Shown in pieces: positions 26,467 to 38,959 of a stretch of DNA of 64,000 nt. This DNA is from Rotaria socialis (lineage: Eukaryota > Rotifera > Eurotatoria > Philodinida > Philodinidae), in assembly GCA_905331475.1 (NCBI GenBank), contig CAJNYU010001437.1, positions 1 through 64,000 of the forward strand, in the 5' to 3' direction. The position numbers and the translations under genes are program-made. The notes under the pieces are model-generated. The model was given only the letters and a program-made list of their open reading frames with translations, was not told the origin of the DNA and made no database searches. How positions within the stretch are numbered: the first letter of the stretch is position 1; every line of letters starts with the position of its first letter.

Positions 26467-28352
26467 TCGCTGTTATTCTTTTTTTGATCTTAGTTATTAT
26501 TTGTATAATAAAAGAGTTTCGTCATCCACGAATTTTTCGTTGAATTATTTTTGTTGAATACAAATAGTTAAGACATCTACAACAACCCGAATGTGTTCTA
26601 TAGAGTTATTCGATCGAAAAACTTTGCATGCCCAGATCGACTGCGTATTCCGGGAAACGATCTGATCTGGTGATTTTCCGTATAATTCCTGAGATTGGAT
26701 TTCAAGGCTTTTTCAGTTTACTAAAGCAGGAATCGGATACGGTCACAATGAAATTCCAAATGACTTGCCTAGCTAAGTGTACAGCATCAAAATAAATACG
26801 AACGATGCACCGATGACTCATGTCGAAAATAAAGATCATTTTTACATTCTCCTGTATTATGACCGTTGTGCATATTACAGTTAGTTTTTCGAAGTACTAC
26901 ATTTTAGGCGAAGTGAATAAAAAAATGAGAGACTAAGAATGGATAGTGGGTATGAGTAGAATTAAACTAATAATCGCAAGCGCCGTCAAGATGTTCAAAC
27001 TCACAGGTAAGTCTATGTGGAACCTCAACGAACCAATCATACGATTTTATTATCCGTAAATTCACGTCAATGTTATACGGCTTAAAATCGTGAATGTCCG
27101 GGCATGTGTGAAGGTTTAAATGTAGCTGTGACGGTTTTAGACAGAAGGAGTATTAGTGTCGGCGGTAGTATTGCGCTTTATTCTATTCCTTCATATAATA
27201 TGTTTCATATTGTCTCGATACAAAGTGTGCACTGGTATACGCACCTAGAAGAAACGATGAAAGAAAAGAAACGAAGGATATGTATATATAAAGCAATAAG
27301 GTAAAGACACTGCATAATGTACGAGACGATGATGACGTAAGATTATGCATGACGCATGAAATTCATTCAACCGGGAACGTTATGATGTTCAGGTAGGGAT
27401 GCTCGACTTTTCTTCACAAACATATCTTTCAGTTTTCATTTTTAATTCAAACGTAAGTAAACAGCTGAATAGCAGATCCGTTTCATTTATAAAACACAGT
27501 ATCTATATGCAAAAGTTCTTTCTAGAAACGTTTTCTATGTAGAATTTTTTCTCGGGTACCTTCGAGGGTTTAAGACACTTATTTAAAAAAAATACCATAA
27601 CAATGCAGTATATCAGTAACAATAAGATTCGAGTATGAGCTATTTTCCGAGTATTTATAGCGCATTTGAATTCACACAGCCTCAACGGAAAAGCAATTGT
27701 GTAGATTCTAAAAGTATTTTCTATTAACAGTTTGATGAATCCTAACGAAATGAGTGGATAAGTATGGTTGTTTGAACTTCGTATTAAAACATCGCGATAA
27801 GAGAAGGGGTTTTCTTCAGTGTTTAAGAGTAACATCATTTATTGTTAGCTTTCTGATATACCAACATTTATTGAAGTTCTGATGTAGATGTGAATAAGAT
27901 GCTTGTAACTTTCAGAATGACTGCTCGAGTGGTATGCACGACATATCATCCTTTTTTTTTGAATGATTCTTCCCATATTTTCAACATGCAGCTTTTAATC
28001 AAACTCTTTTCTTAACCAATAGAACTACTAGAGAAAGGCACGTATATCGGGATAGTTTTCTTATTGAAAGAAGTCAATAGTGAAATAAAAAGAAAATTTA
28101 TTGTGACCAGAGGATGTGGATGTGATAATTAAATGAGCAGACACACACACCTCACACCCTCAATCGCAAATATGATATCCGTTGCTTGCCTGTGACGAAA
28201 TCTACGAGAGACAAGCGTACAATAACATCAGTTAACAGTAGATGAAAACCACATAAGATATTGATAGAGCTTTACAAATTATGACTATTTAGATTCTTCT
28301 TCTTCTTTTCAAACGGAATCGAACAATAAAACACAAACAACTTCTTAGCAGC
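26467..28352. other. 1.9-kb intergenic region, no gene recognised
   Basis: It contains the MRPL23 3' UTR and presumably the promoter of the next gene. Open frames on both strands are short and show neither codon structure nor splice-compatible neighbours. A CA-rich tract lies at about 28141-28160. Confidence 0.4.
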
Positions 28353-31300
28353 ATGAAAGAGTCTGTGAACTCATATGTATTTCATCATTGTGTAACCATC
28401 CCTACTATTCGAAAAGGTGGTCCACGAAACAATACAAAGACATATTCAACAGTAGATGACGCAGAAAATCATTTATCACCGCAGCACTTTTGTCTGCCCC
28501 ACACATTATTCAATAGATCATTTCTTGTAGCTGTCATACTACTTGAACTGGGTTTTGGCTCAATCCCAAGTAAGAATTTCGATAAACCTATAGAATTCTT
28601 CGTGTATATGAACGTCATTAAAATAATTTGACGGCAATGACGCTTATGGGAAAATGTCTATTGCAGAATTCCAAATGGAATAGATTGTTTCTCTCTACTG
28701 TGTAAAAACACTGGAAGATAGTCTTTATTAGATTTCCTTTGACGATCTTTATCCTTAACACAGATGATCTCAGTCTTGACTTGCACGTACTATTTTTCTT
28801 CATACATCTTTAATTGATCTAACAGAACAGATTAACATTATTTATTTCCAAGAATCCAGATAAATCGATTGTTTTTTTTTTTACATCGTACAGAAGTTTA
28901 GTTTAGGAAAAATAATATAAATACTATATTTGATATTTTGAAATTGTTTAAAAACGATTATCATTGGTATAATATTTAATAAAAACACTTTGCGTATGAT
29001 GGGCCAGTGTGTAAGCCTCATATTTGTTTATATTTCGCCAATGATGATCATTCAGAAACAATCTCTAAAGTTTTCTATTAAGCCATGAAAATTAAAATAG
29101 TTCTTTTTGTATAAAACTTCATGTGTTTCATATTGTGTTGTAATTTTTAATATTCCCTTTAGGAAGATTATTGATAACACATAGAGAGAAAGACAGGGTC
29201 ATAAATGATCATTGCTTCAATTTAAACTTTAAAAAAAGTTAAATAAGTTTTGCTTTTCTTATCATCTATAAAGAAAATCATTGGATTGATCAACAGCGTG
29301 AAGGACTCTTAATGATTTGAGAAATGTAATGAATAATCACCAGAAACTGACGATGATAATCCATTAATACGGAGTATTGGGATTTCATTTAGTGTTTCTT
29401 TTGACTATTTTTACTGGCATATTCTATGTCTAAGATTCGTGCAAAGTAGGATCGTTTCTAATTAGAAGTAAAGGTGAATTGCGTGTTGCTTTGAGTAAGA
29501 TAACGTAGTGGTTTCTATCGACAAATCTGCTCGAATATTTTAGTGGCAACTTCCTTGGATACTTCATCGACGTACTCAGGCATTCTATCATCGAGTAGTC
29601 CATGTTTTGTTCGACCTAGTGGTAGCGGAACAGTCTACTATTATCAAGCGATTCAAGTGACAGTTTTCGCGTGGGGCATGCACACCTTCTCAAGCAGTAG
29701 CTTAATGGATACTTTCAGTTGTTTGTACAATGAAACATTTTTTCCAGATCGTTCTTCTCAGAATTTGATCGAAAGCGATGATGACAGCAATGGTGCTCAT
29801 CAATTTCGTATTAGGCTTAATCTTCAGCCGGGACGCGCATATATTTTGGTTGTAACAACGTTTAGTGAGATTGTTACAGGAAGTTTCCAAATCACAGCGA
29901 CCGGCCCAATGCAACCTGTTTTAAGTTCAGCTCAGCCAATAACAAGTAAGTGAGCATAAACGTGCGTTGCATGTTTTTCAAAGAGAACGAATGAGAAAAG
30001 AGTGAGTGTTTCCGAAAATTTTCGCAACAATATGTATTTTTAGTGCCTGCTTTTGTTTTATATAGGAGAGCATGAAAGTATCATTTTGGGCAAATCTTGA
30101 AAGGAAAGAAACATTGATACGTTTAAATAAACTTTATCTCATACCTCGAGCATGATTTGACTCATAAACAAGGCAGGAAGGATGCTAATCAGAAATTTTC
30201 GTTTCTTTATAATTTACCTGCAAACAGAAGCATTTAACGAGAATAGAACAGGGCGTTTGAAGTATTTTCATTTTCATGGAAGTACTATTTGTCAGAAGAA
30301 GCAGATATATTCGGCGAAAACTGCACTCTAAATTGTATTCTTCACTCTAAAGCAAAATCTTCTTCTCGTGTGCGCACTGGAAGAACATTTTTAGGTTTCG
30401 TGCTCTTCGGTGAACCCTTTTAATTTCGCTATGATACTTACTATTTTTAGAGTGTTCATCCACGAATGACTCAGACGAGCGCACTGGCCAACTGCATGGA
30501 AATTTCGGCTCGATCGGGCTTATCAAACGGAGTAAATATCTTCAGTGACTTTTGCACTAATTCAGAATACAAACATACAGTAAAAACTTTAAGAACTCAT
30601 GAAAATAGGTAGTGGGTATTTGAGAGCATCGGCATAAGTTTCATAGACGCATGAGGTGTCTAACTCAACTGATTAAATATTCATTTATATTTGCCTATCG
30701 ATCCTACGACAAAAGTATCTTGGACAAAATTTAGCTTTCCAATGGATCAAACGAGAAAATGTTTACGAAACGCCAATAGGGAGGTCTTTATAAATCGTTG
30801 TCTTTGACATTTTAGCGACGGCTTCATATGTTCTTTCATCAAGTAGTCCAGAATTTGCCAGACCTTACGCTTATGATTACAACAACGTTCCTTATCAAGC
30901 GATTCTGGTGACGGTTTCCATGACTGGCATGTATACCTTCAAAAGTAGCAGCTCAATAGACACCTCTGGTTATTTATACAATGAGCCTTTCAATTCATCA
31001 GACAGTTATCGGAATTTGATCATATCTGATGATGACAGTGGCGGTAATCTACAGTTTCAAATCAATGCCTCTTTGCAGTCGAGTCACAGTTATGTTTTGG
31101 TTGTGACACCGTATAGAAAAGCTGTTACAGGAAGGTTCTTGATTGAAGCGGCTGGTCCAGAACGGCTTGAGCTGACCACATACAGACACAGTGCAGGTGG
31201 GTGGATGAGAAAATCAAATGCATGAACGGGCTATCATAGTTCAACGTGAAAAAGCGTTGGTTACGAAGCTATCTGAAACTGAAAATATAGAGTATCGGGT

Positions 31301-32579
31301 ACTTAAATAAGACAACGCAATGTTCTGTACAACTTTGAATTTTATAAGGTTTCTTTCAGTGACCATCCGATCTATTAATATAACCAGTGTCCTTCATGGT
31401 TGTCTTCATTGAGTAAATACGTCGTTTTGAAATTAGCAGATCTAGTCACATCGCGTTTTTAAAATCTTTACTCATATGAAAATAGCTGATAATAGAACAA
31501 ACATAGATTTCTTACCAGAACATGAATCATGCGTTCCCTTGTTCATCTAAGGAAATGTGAATAATTAATCTACTTTGGGTACTAGTACACAAAATTTAGA
31601 TACAATCTTAGTGTCGTTTTACTTGGAACTTCTATTTGCTGATAGAGCTTGAAAAGATGACGCTACTGTATCATACTGTGATTCATTCTGGAAAATTTTT
31701 CTTCAAGACAAAATGCAACACGTATTTCTAATGAGCCATTCAGAGTCACTGCATTCTACTCTGAGTAAAATTCCAACCGAAAGAAGTGTTCCCAAAAGTG
31801 ACCTGAAATATCGTTTTACTAATATACTTTGCTTTTACTACAACTGCGCAATAATTCATTTGTCGAAATATTTCATATTTTTGATTTTTTTTTGCTTTGA
31901 GTGGAGAAAATTAGCTGTGGGTGGGCCATTATGAACGATTTTTGCATTGTATTCTCCTGATTTGTTTTCCAGAATGCCTCACAATGCGATCTAGTAGACA
32001 CGGTTTTTCAATCTCTTCATGAAGAATGCAAGTCTCAAGTGAAAAATGCAATAGTTCGCTCTATTTAACTTGAGCATGTACAGTTGTTCGTAACTTTGGC
32101 CTTGTCCAAGAAAGCAACTTCCATGACGTGTCGATATTTTCAGAGAAAAACACAATATCTTTGACCTAGAATTCTTAAGAAAATGAAATATTCAATAACA
32201 AATGAATATCTTGTTTCTTGTTTTTTACACAGGTCCATATTCGTGCGGCAACAAATTAACATGCAAAGCTGGTGGTTTATTGAAGATAATAAAAAGTATG
32301 GTTATTAGTGCTGGCTGTGTTGGGTTGTTGATTGGAGTTTTTTGTTGTCGTCCTTGTACAAACAAACGAAAAAGGACTCTTAGGCAACAACTTAGTCTAT
32401 TGAGACAGAACCCAATTTCACAAGCAAATAGTATTCCGTTGAGAAATGTTTCCATAAATACAGGAAGAACAAATGAAATTGATCGACCTTATACAATTTC
32501 AATATCCACAGTGGCTGCCACTTATGCCGAACAGCCTCCTCCAACATATGAGGCTGCTGTGCTATCTTCACAGCGTTAA
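28353..32579 (+). CDS. Membrane protein with two PPC-like repeats and a PPxY tail
   Basis: Four exons (28353-28569, 29544-29945, 30816-31196, 32233-32579) join in frame to give 448 aa. Introns are large (974, 870 and 1036 bp), unlike the local norm. Exon 1 ends with a hydrophobic stretch (SFLVAVILLELGFG) that could be a signal peptide or signal anchor. Exons 2 and 3 each encode one copy of a ~120-aa repeat with the pattern SSSSP.F.RP, YQAI.VTV, G.(Y/H)TF.SSS, LYNE.F, NLI.SDDDS, QF.I...LQ, VLVVT, VTG.F.I.A.GP. This resembles the bacterial pre-peptidase C-terminal (PPC) beta-sandwich, and I recall it as expanded in bdelloids; both points are from memory. Exon 4 encodes a short Cys-containing stretch, a transmembrane helix (SAGCVGLLIGVFCC), a basic stop-transfer (NKRKR) and a cytoplasmic tail with PPPTY, a WW-domain ligand. 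The ligand is unknown. The choice of ATG in exon 1 is the least certain part. Confidence 0.7.
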
Positions 32580-33323
32580 AACTCTCGCAGAGCCTGACCA
32601 ATTTCAACACCATGACGAGTTCAAGCTTCCCATTTGGTACAATTGCAATACTATTGTAAAGAAAATGGCTTTTATTTTGTATCATTTCATTTTATAATCA
32701 CGTTTTAAATATTTATAGCTCAATAAATTTCCTATGAGATGCAAGTTCTCCTAGAGTTCGAAAAGAAAAAGATAACATTCTTTTTCACAAATCAATTCAG
32801 CACTATTGACGTTTTGATTGCTGCGTATGAAATATGTTTTACTGTGCTGAAACAAAAATTCAGTTTTCCTACCACTATGATCGTTTTCTTAATGATGAAT
32901 ATTGGCAAGAACTAAATCAAAAGGCGATTCTTTGAACATGTTGAAAACAAATTTATCATTGTCACAATAAAACTAATGAAAAATTCATACACTAAACTGA
33001 TGAAGACTGAAATATTTCAAATCAATCGAACGAACTTTTTCCGTGAAGAAATTTATTCAACACCTTTCTGGCCTATTTTACTGCTATCTAATTATATCCT
33101 GTGAATAACGCATCATTATTAGTAGGCTGTTTTTACGTTGAACTTTAATGAATGGGTATGTAAAAATAGGATCTCTCTATTGTGAAGTATTCCCTTGTCA
33201 AATCTCGTTTCGCATAGTAACGGTACGTTTGAAAATTAGTTTCGATATATAAAATTAGACAATGAAATCAGCATCATCATCTAAACTTTATTTGGTGGAA
33301 TCAAAATTAATGACTCCTGTGAG
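32580..33323. other. 3' flank of the PPC-like gene, nothing else
   Basis: A polyadenylation signal (CAATAAA) lies near 32721. No further gene is recognised before the inverted-repeat element. Confidence 0.4.
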
Positions 33324-33739
33324 CTTATAAAGGGAATTGGCGGAAAAGGCAGAAAGGAAAATGTCGAAAAAACAAAGGAAAACGTCGAATGGAAAAGTAT
33401 AATTAATAACAATGTCGAAGAAAAGCTGCCAGAGAAAAAAAGTAGAAGAATTTTGAAAAGGAAAACGTAGAACGAAAAAGATGTCTATAGATAACGAAAA
33501 TTTTTTCTTTTGATTTGGTAATCAATGCAAAGCAATTATTGAAGAGATTAGCATTACTACTTGGATCACACAAAAAAAGTAAATAATACTGATAAACTTA
33601 GTCTTCTTTTTCTTTATTGTATTTTGTCATATGATCAAATAAATTTTTATTTTTCGTTAAAATTATCAAAAAACGCAATTTTCGACATTTACCTTTCGAT
33701 GTTTTCCCTTTCTGCCTTTTCCACCAAACCCTTATAAAG
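33324..33739. mobile_element. 416-bp element with ~45-bp terminal inverted repeats
   Basis: The left end CTTATAAAGGGAATTGGCGG, continuing GAAAAGGCAGAAAGGAAAAT, is mirrored at the right end (33695-33739) with a few mismatches. Sub-terminal copies of GGAAAA.GTCGAA occur in tandem on the left. The interior is AT-rich without an open frame, so it is non-autonomous. Class is uncertain and no clear target duplication is seen. Confidence 0.65.
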
Positions 33740-35750
33740 TTTGCCTTCTATTGCCAAGCATCGATCCAGAATGTAAAAGAAAAATGTTTTTTCAAGACCT
33801 ATATATAAAGAAGATCGAATAGGTAGTAGAGTGCGCTCGACAAGTGCTAATTTATCTTTACAAATTATTTAAGAATATGCTATTACGAATTTGTAATCCT
33901 TAAAAATTTTATAGATAGATAAAAATAGAAAACGATGAACTTATTTTGCTAGAATGATGTTCTTATTATGATACTATGCTAAAATAAAAACACGAGTTTA
34001 ATGAATTTCAAGTTTTTTTTAAGTTATTAAAAATATTTGACTAGTATATTTGAACTAATTTTCAGTCTGAATCGGTTAGTATCAAACCTACAGGAGACGG
34101 AAATTATTATTTTTTTAAAAGATTCCAATATTTATTACTAATATATCGATGAAACTGATTTGATCCTGTCGTTATAGGCATTACTATCAAATGAGTGGTG
34201 AACTTGCACTTCGTTCAATTCGAATTAGTACAGAATCAACAGTGATTAACGATCTTATTATCAATAGTAATGCACAATCTACGCCAATGAATACAACAAC
34301 AGCAGGCGATGAAATTGATATTGTACCCTATTAATGTTTATGTCCTTATTCAACAACATCGAATCACGGAGATTCGAATTTCTTAAAAAGTTTATAAGAT
34401 TTATGAAAAAAAGTTTCTTGCGATCGTCCGTGTCCTGTAAATCTCTATCGGCATTGACGAAATTATTATAAAATTGATTTACAACATGCGAGAAAGATAT
34501 CACTCGAACTATAATGCTTAGTAAAATAGTGAGATCAGAGAGTTCAACCGATCATAATCAAACTAATCAACAAACTTCAACAGCCACCAGAAAACGAACT
34601 AAAGTAGCTATCAGATAAAATCTCGATCAAATTTGATGATTTATTTATTTTTATTTATAAAGCAACAGATAATTACGAAACGACAATCTCCTTAGGTAGA
34701 TTTCAGTTTTTTTTGCAAAGAATAATAATAACGAAGTATTATTTTCTAGCTTGCTTTAGCACATGTAAATTTGAATAGTGTGAATTCAGAAACAAAAAGT
34801 ATGAAATTTATATTTAATTTTTTTTGAAGTGAAAATTGATTTTTATTAATCTAGATGAATATCCATTGATTTCTTAATTGACAATGAAAATCCTGAAGAT
34901 TGGAATTCATCAATGATAAATGATGATATTGAGAGAGATTTTTAATTCTATAATCTATATTTTCATTCTCTTAACTTAATGAACAGTCTCTATGAGATAA
35001 TTGTTCAATTAGTTTCTGTATATATTATACTTTTTGTTCAGTTATGTGCCTGAATGTGGTCCATAATAGCTTGTATTCGTTTTTGTATGCATGCCTAATT
35101 CTAGAAATTAAATGCTTTATATATTTTTTTTCTTTGCAAAGATTTATTTAGTTTTAATCATCTTTTTTTTTATTTAAATGAGAAAATTTTTATAGATAAT
35201 AAAAAAATCATAGAGAAGATCTAGTCCATGTAATTCATGGTTGTTATTTTTCAAAGAACTACTTCAAACTGCGAAAAGAACGTAGCTTTGACCTCATTAT
35301 TCTTTTCGTGAGATCATTTAGGGGTGTGGATATGTCGAGTGAATCATGCTTGGCCCACACCCTCAAGAATTTTTCAATGGTTGGGTGAAATCTATAGTTT
35401 ATGTCCAGTTTTCAAAGATATAAAATATTACCTAGCGCTCTTCGTTGTATTTCCAACTTCTTCGTTGTTTACTGATACATACAGTCTAGTATATTGTTTC
35501 ATTCCTGACAATCACGCACAGAATCCAATCGATAGGTAACTTTCATAAAATACTCATTTTACGTTAGAAACAAGAAAAATTTTCATATAAAACGTATTAT
35601 CATATAAAATTTTTACCATATTTGTTTAATGCCACATTACGCATTTTTGCACAAAAGTTATGAGCGTTCATTGACAGTTTACCCTAAAAATAGTAAAACT
35701 GGTGATTTACAAAATTATACACCAGATATTTAATCATACAGAAAGCATTT
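33740..35750. other. AT-rich region with coding-like fragments
   Basis: Three short plus-strand stretches read like decayed exons: 34191-34335 (following a GTTATAG acceptor, ending IDIVPY-stop), 34514-34618 (ending KVAIR-stop), and about 34870-34947 (ENPEDWNSSM, ending IERDF-stop). Their phases and splice sites cannot be reconciled into one gene. They may be remnants of one or more genes, and I recognise no family. Confidence 0.25.
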
Positions 35751-36265
35751 TTGTGTACTCAAAAAAAAAACAGTACACTAGAATCGATCAGTGTGTCCGG
35801 CCATTTATTCGATAACTCGTCACAATTGCATTCGATTGAGCTGAAATTTTATGCACAGAATTGTCTCATCAATATCTCGGTCGAGTTCGAAGATGAGAAG
35901 GATCCGTCAAGAAATGGCTGAGTTATCGAAAAAATTGCCATTTTTGATCAGACCATCCCTGAGGAGGGGTACAGGAATTTTTTTTCAAAAAACAAATTTT
36001 TCTCAGAATTATTCACAACATATATAAATCGTCTCAGTTTTTAACGCTGATTCTGAATCTGATATTAGTTTTGAATTAAACCGTAGCTTTCTAACGAAAC
36101 ATCGCCTGAAAAACGTCTCAAAATGCACAAAAACTACATCCAGAAATCAAATTGCCTAGTTTCTCATAATAATTTTGGTGTTCAGACATTCTAGAATGAC
36201 TCATATGTCCCATGCACTTTTTGCAGTACACATAACTCTCGGATGAAATCCGAAGTTTCCACATT
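35751..36265 (-). repeat. Interspersed repeat, copy B
   Basis: Reverse-complement copy of the 21181-21701 repeat, with matching ends (GTGTACTC on the left here, TTTCCACATTTAT on the right). Compared with copy A it has a longer A-run near its left end and lacks the GGAC tetramer run. It lies in intergenic DNA. Confidence 0.85.
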
Positions 36266-37429
36266 TATTATATAAATCATTTAATGTGATTATTCATGTT
36301 TATTTTTAAACCTTAACAATAATTTATTTATTATTACTACATAAATATATATAAGGGATCAAAAAAAACAGAGTGAGATGTTTACTTCATGAAGAAGTTT
36401 AGGACTCTTGAAATCAATCTTAACCTATATTTTCCCTTAATTTCATAATTTTGCAGAACTATTTAACTTTAAATAATTCAAACAAATAAATCGGATCCAA
36501 ATGGTAAGCATTCTTGACGGGAAAACGCAGCCACAACAATTTTCTGCACTCTAGATCATGGAATGATCACTCGATAGCCTGTGTCATTGATGCTATGGAC
36601 GCATTCTCTAATATTCTGAATGACTAAGTTAAATTTGCATTGAAAACAGAAATTTGTATTCAATGTCACATTTTTTGATTAACTACAATAGCGGAAAGAA
36701 ATGCATCATGCTTCTTGTAATATTCTAAAAGGGAAGAAGAAAAAAATACATAAATTGTGTATAATGAGGTAAAGGGTATGGATGTGTCACATAGCATGAC
36801 TTTTTGTACAGCCAATTGCTGATACTCTGTTTGCGACGGTTTTGTTCGTCTTGCTTTCAAACAGAAAGCACGAAGGTGTTTTATTTTCACAACAACGGAA
36901 GTAGGAAGCGAATACTGTATATAAACACATTTTTATTAGCTACAATCTTAGTCGATCGATCAGTTCACGTTTACATCTCGGTAATCAACTGCAAGATTAA
37001 CAGGCGAGTTTTGAAATGGTGGGTTCACACCGCTAATAAGACAGATCAACATGTATTGTATGCTAAAATAATTCTCGCTATGACTAGAACATTAGTTGGT
37101 GATTGACGAGCGCCAACGTTAGTTCATGATCAATGATGAGCGCCTTTACTTCGTGCATATTATTTAATTAATTTCTATTTGCTGTTGCTATACAGATTTA
37201 CAATATATTCTATCATTCTTCCATTATTCTACTATAACTAATTTGTGTTTGCTGATTCTATCCGCCGTCTACCCCACCACCTTCTCTTTTTAAATTGTTT
37301 ACTTTCATATTTGAGACTTGTGGTACTTTGTCTTGACAATCAACGTTATGTGTGCGGAAGCTCTCATCAACCTAGCTAGTGCTCCGTCAATCTTTATTCA
37401 CGCAACAACACCAAACATACTGTTATGTC
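36266..37429. other. Intergenic, no gene recognised
   Basis: Open frames here are short and unsupported. No repeats matching the rest of the window were noticed. Confidence 0.35.
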
Positions 37430-37631
37430 AGTAGAGACAGGGACGGCGCGAAGCAACAAAAACATAGGGGGGTTACCTGAAAACGGGAGGTTTTTTTTCA
37501 AAAATCGGAGTAAATTAATAAAAATTTCTTCTATTTTCTTCAAATCGGAGTAAAATTGAAACAAAAATTTCCAAAGTTGGGGGAGGGGCAGCGCCCCCCC
37601 CCCCCCCGTTTGCGCCGTCCCTGAGTAGAGA
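37430..37631. mobile_element. hAT-type MITE with 8-bp target duplication
   Basis: Terminal inverted repeats CAGGGACGGCGC (37438-37449) and GCGCCGTCCCTG (37612-37623) bound a 186-bp element. It is flanked on both sides by the identical 8-mer AGTAGAGA (37430-37437 and 37624-37631). CAGGG termini plus an 8-bp duplication are the signature of hAT transposons. The interior includes a G-rich segment and a run of about 15 C residues, and has no open frame. Confidence 0.9.
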
Positions 37632-38066
37632 CATCTCCTGACATAAGACGTCCATCTTTATCCCTCTATCATAGTTATGAGACGGAACCGACTGGTGGAA
37701 GAGAGAGAGAAAGGAAAAGGATATATATTTGGTTGCTCGTTTGTTTTTTTGTTTTTGGAATAAAAGAAGGATTGAAAGGAATAAACGAAAGAAAAGGACG
37801 GAACACATACCAACGCGCATATACGAACAGTAATTAATTTCTACATAGCGGTTGCACTTCGTCAGCTTTGCTAGTGCTCCGTTTTCAATGTTCATCTCTA
37901 TGGCCTTTTTCATCCCTATTTATCATGTCTAATTTTCTATGTATTGCTGCCTTTCGCTATTTCGCTGCCAAATATATAGTTAAGCTCAAGTTGAGCAAGA
38001 AATGATTTATTCAAGTTTTTTACTAAATCAATACTTCAGATTTTATGTCCTTTATTTTAGATCAAT
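37632..38066. other. 5' flank of the secreted-protein gene
   Basis: No exon is recognised. A T-rich tract ending TTTTAG (38055-38060) lies 6 bp before the next start codon and is a candidate splice acceptor. Confidence 0.4.
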
Positions 38067-38834
38067 ATGCAAACGACTTCCATAATCTTTGCTGTGCTTG
38101 TGCTAAAACTATATCAAATCGATGGAAATGTGCTACCTACTGAGACAACCATAGCTGGATCTCAATCGAAACAATTAAGCGGTTAGAGTTTGATTTATGT
38201 TCTATACAAACTAAGGTATAGAATCTAATTATATTTTTTCCATAGGAAGAAAAGGTCTTACATTTATCAAATGGGACCATTTGGTTCCATACGGTATTGA
38301 TCTTGTCGGTTGTCGAGATTGGTACAATCCAAATGGGTTTAATTGTGACCCGTATCGTGGTGATACAGATTGCAATGAACAACGAACTGTACTTTGTGCC
38401 AAGATAGACAATTCGCCTCGTCCACCATATCTTGTATTAGGCAATGGTGCAGCTATGCCTGCTGCCTTTTACGTTGGTTGGACTCTTGGGCATATTTCAA
38501 CTACATTACCAGTAGCAGGCTCTAGCTTTAGAAATCGAGCAGCAGTCGATGCATACTGTGCTCAGTATTTCGGTAAGTATTTTTCATTAAGATGACGATT
38601 TTAAATTGCGTATATTTCTGCTTATACAGTACTGGTTGGCGTGTAGCTACATTCCATAATGGGAAGGTTATCCGAAACATTAATGGAACCACGTATGCTG
38701 GAGAGAGTTGGACAACTAATGCGAGTCGAATGGAAATTGGTGGTTGGTCCTACTATGCATTTGGGAATGTTCGAAATGATGTACGTTCCTGGGTACACAT
38801 TACAGATCAACCAGCAAACTGCTGGAGCAATTAA
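38067..38834 (+). CDS. Secreted six-cysteine protein of unknown function
   Basis: Three exons (38067-38181, 38246-38576, 38630-38834) encode 216 aa. An N-terminal signal peptide is evident (hydrophobic SIIFAVLVLKLYQ, cleavage near residue 20). The mature part has six cysteines: GCRDWY, NCDPYRG, DCNEQ, VLCAK, YCAQYFG and a terminal NCWSN. The C-terminal half, GWRVATFHNGK ... GGWSYYAFGNVRND ... WVHITDQPANCW, looks like a compact conserved module. I recall similar endings in secreted bacterial and bdelloid proteins but cannot name a family. The second intron must use the GTATTT donor four bases downstream of the stronger-looking GTAAGT to keep the frame, giving YFGNTGWR across the junction. Confidence 0.75.
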
Positions 38835-38959
38835 TTTATTCACAATTGCTTTATCCTAACAGCACATAATTAATGACAAAATAAATATTTGAGAGAATAA
38901 TCAATTCGAGAAAAAGAATTAAAATCTCAGTAGATTTGTTTCGACACTGTATTCCATAG

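Noticed and set aside
34279..34503. Minus-strand open frame antisense to the exon-like fragments
   Set aside because: The plus strand has equally or more protein-like text here. No splice partners.
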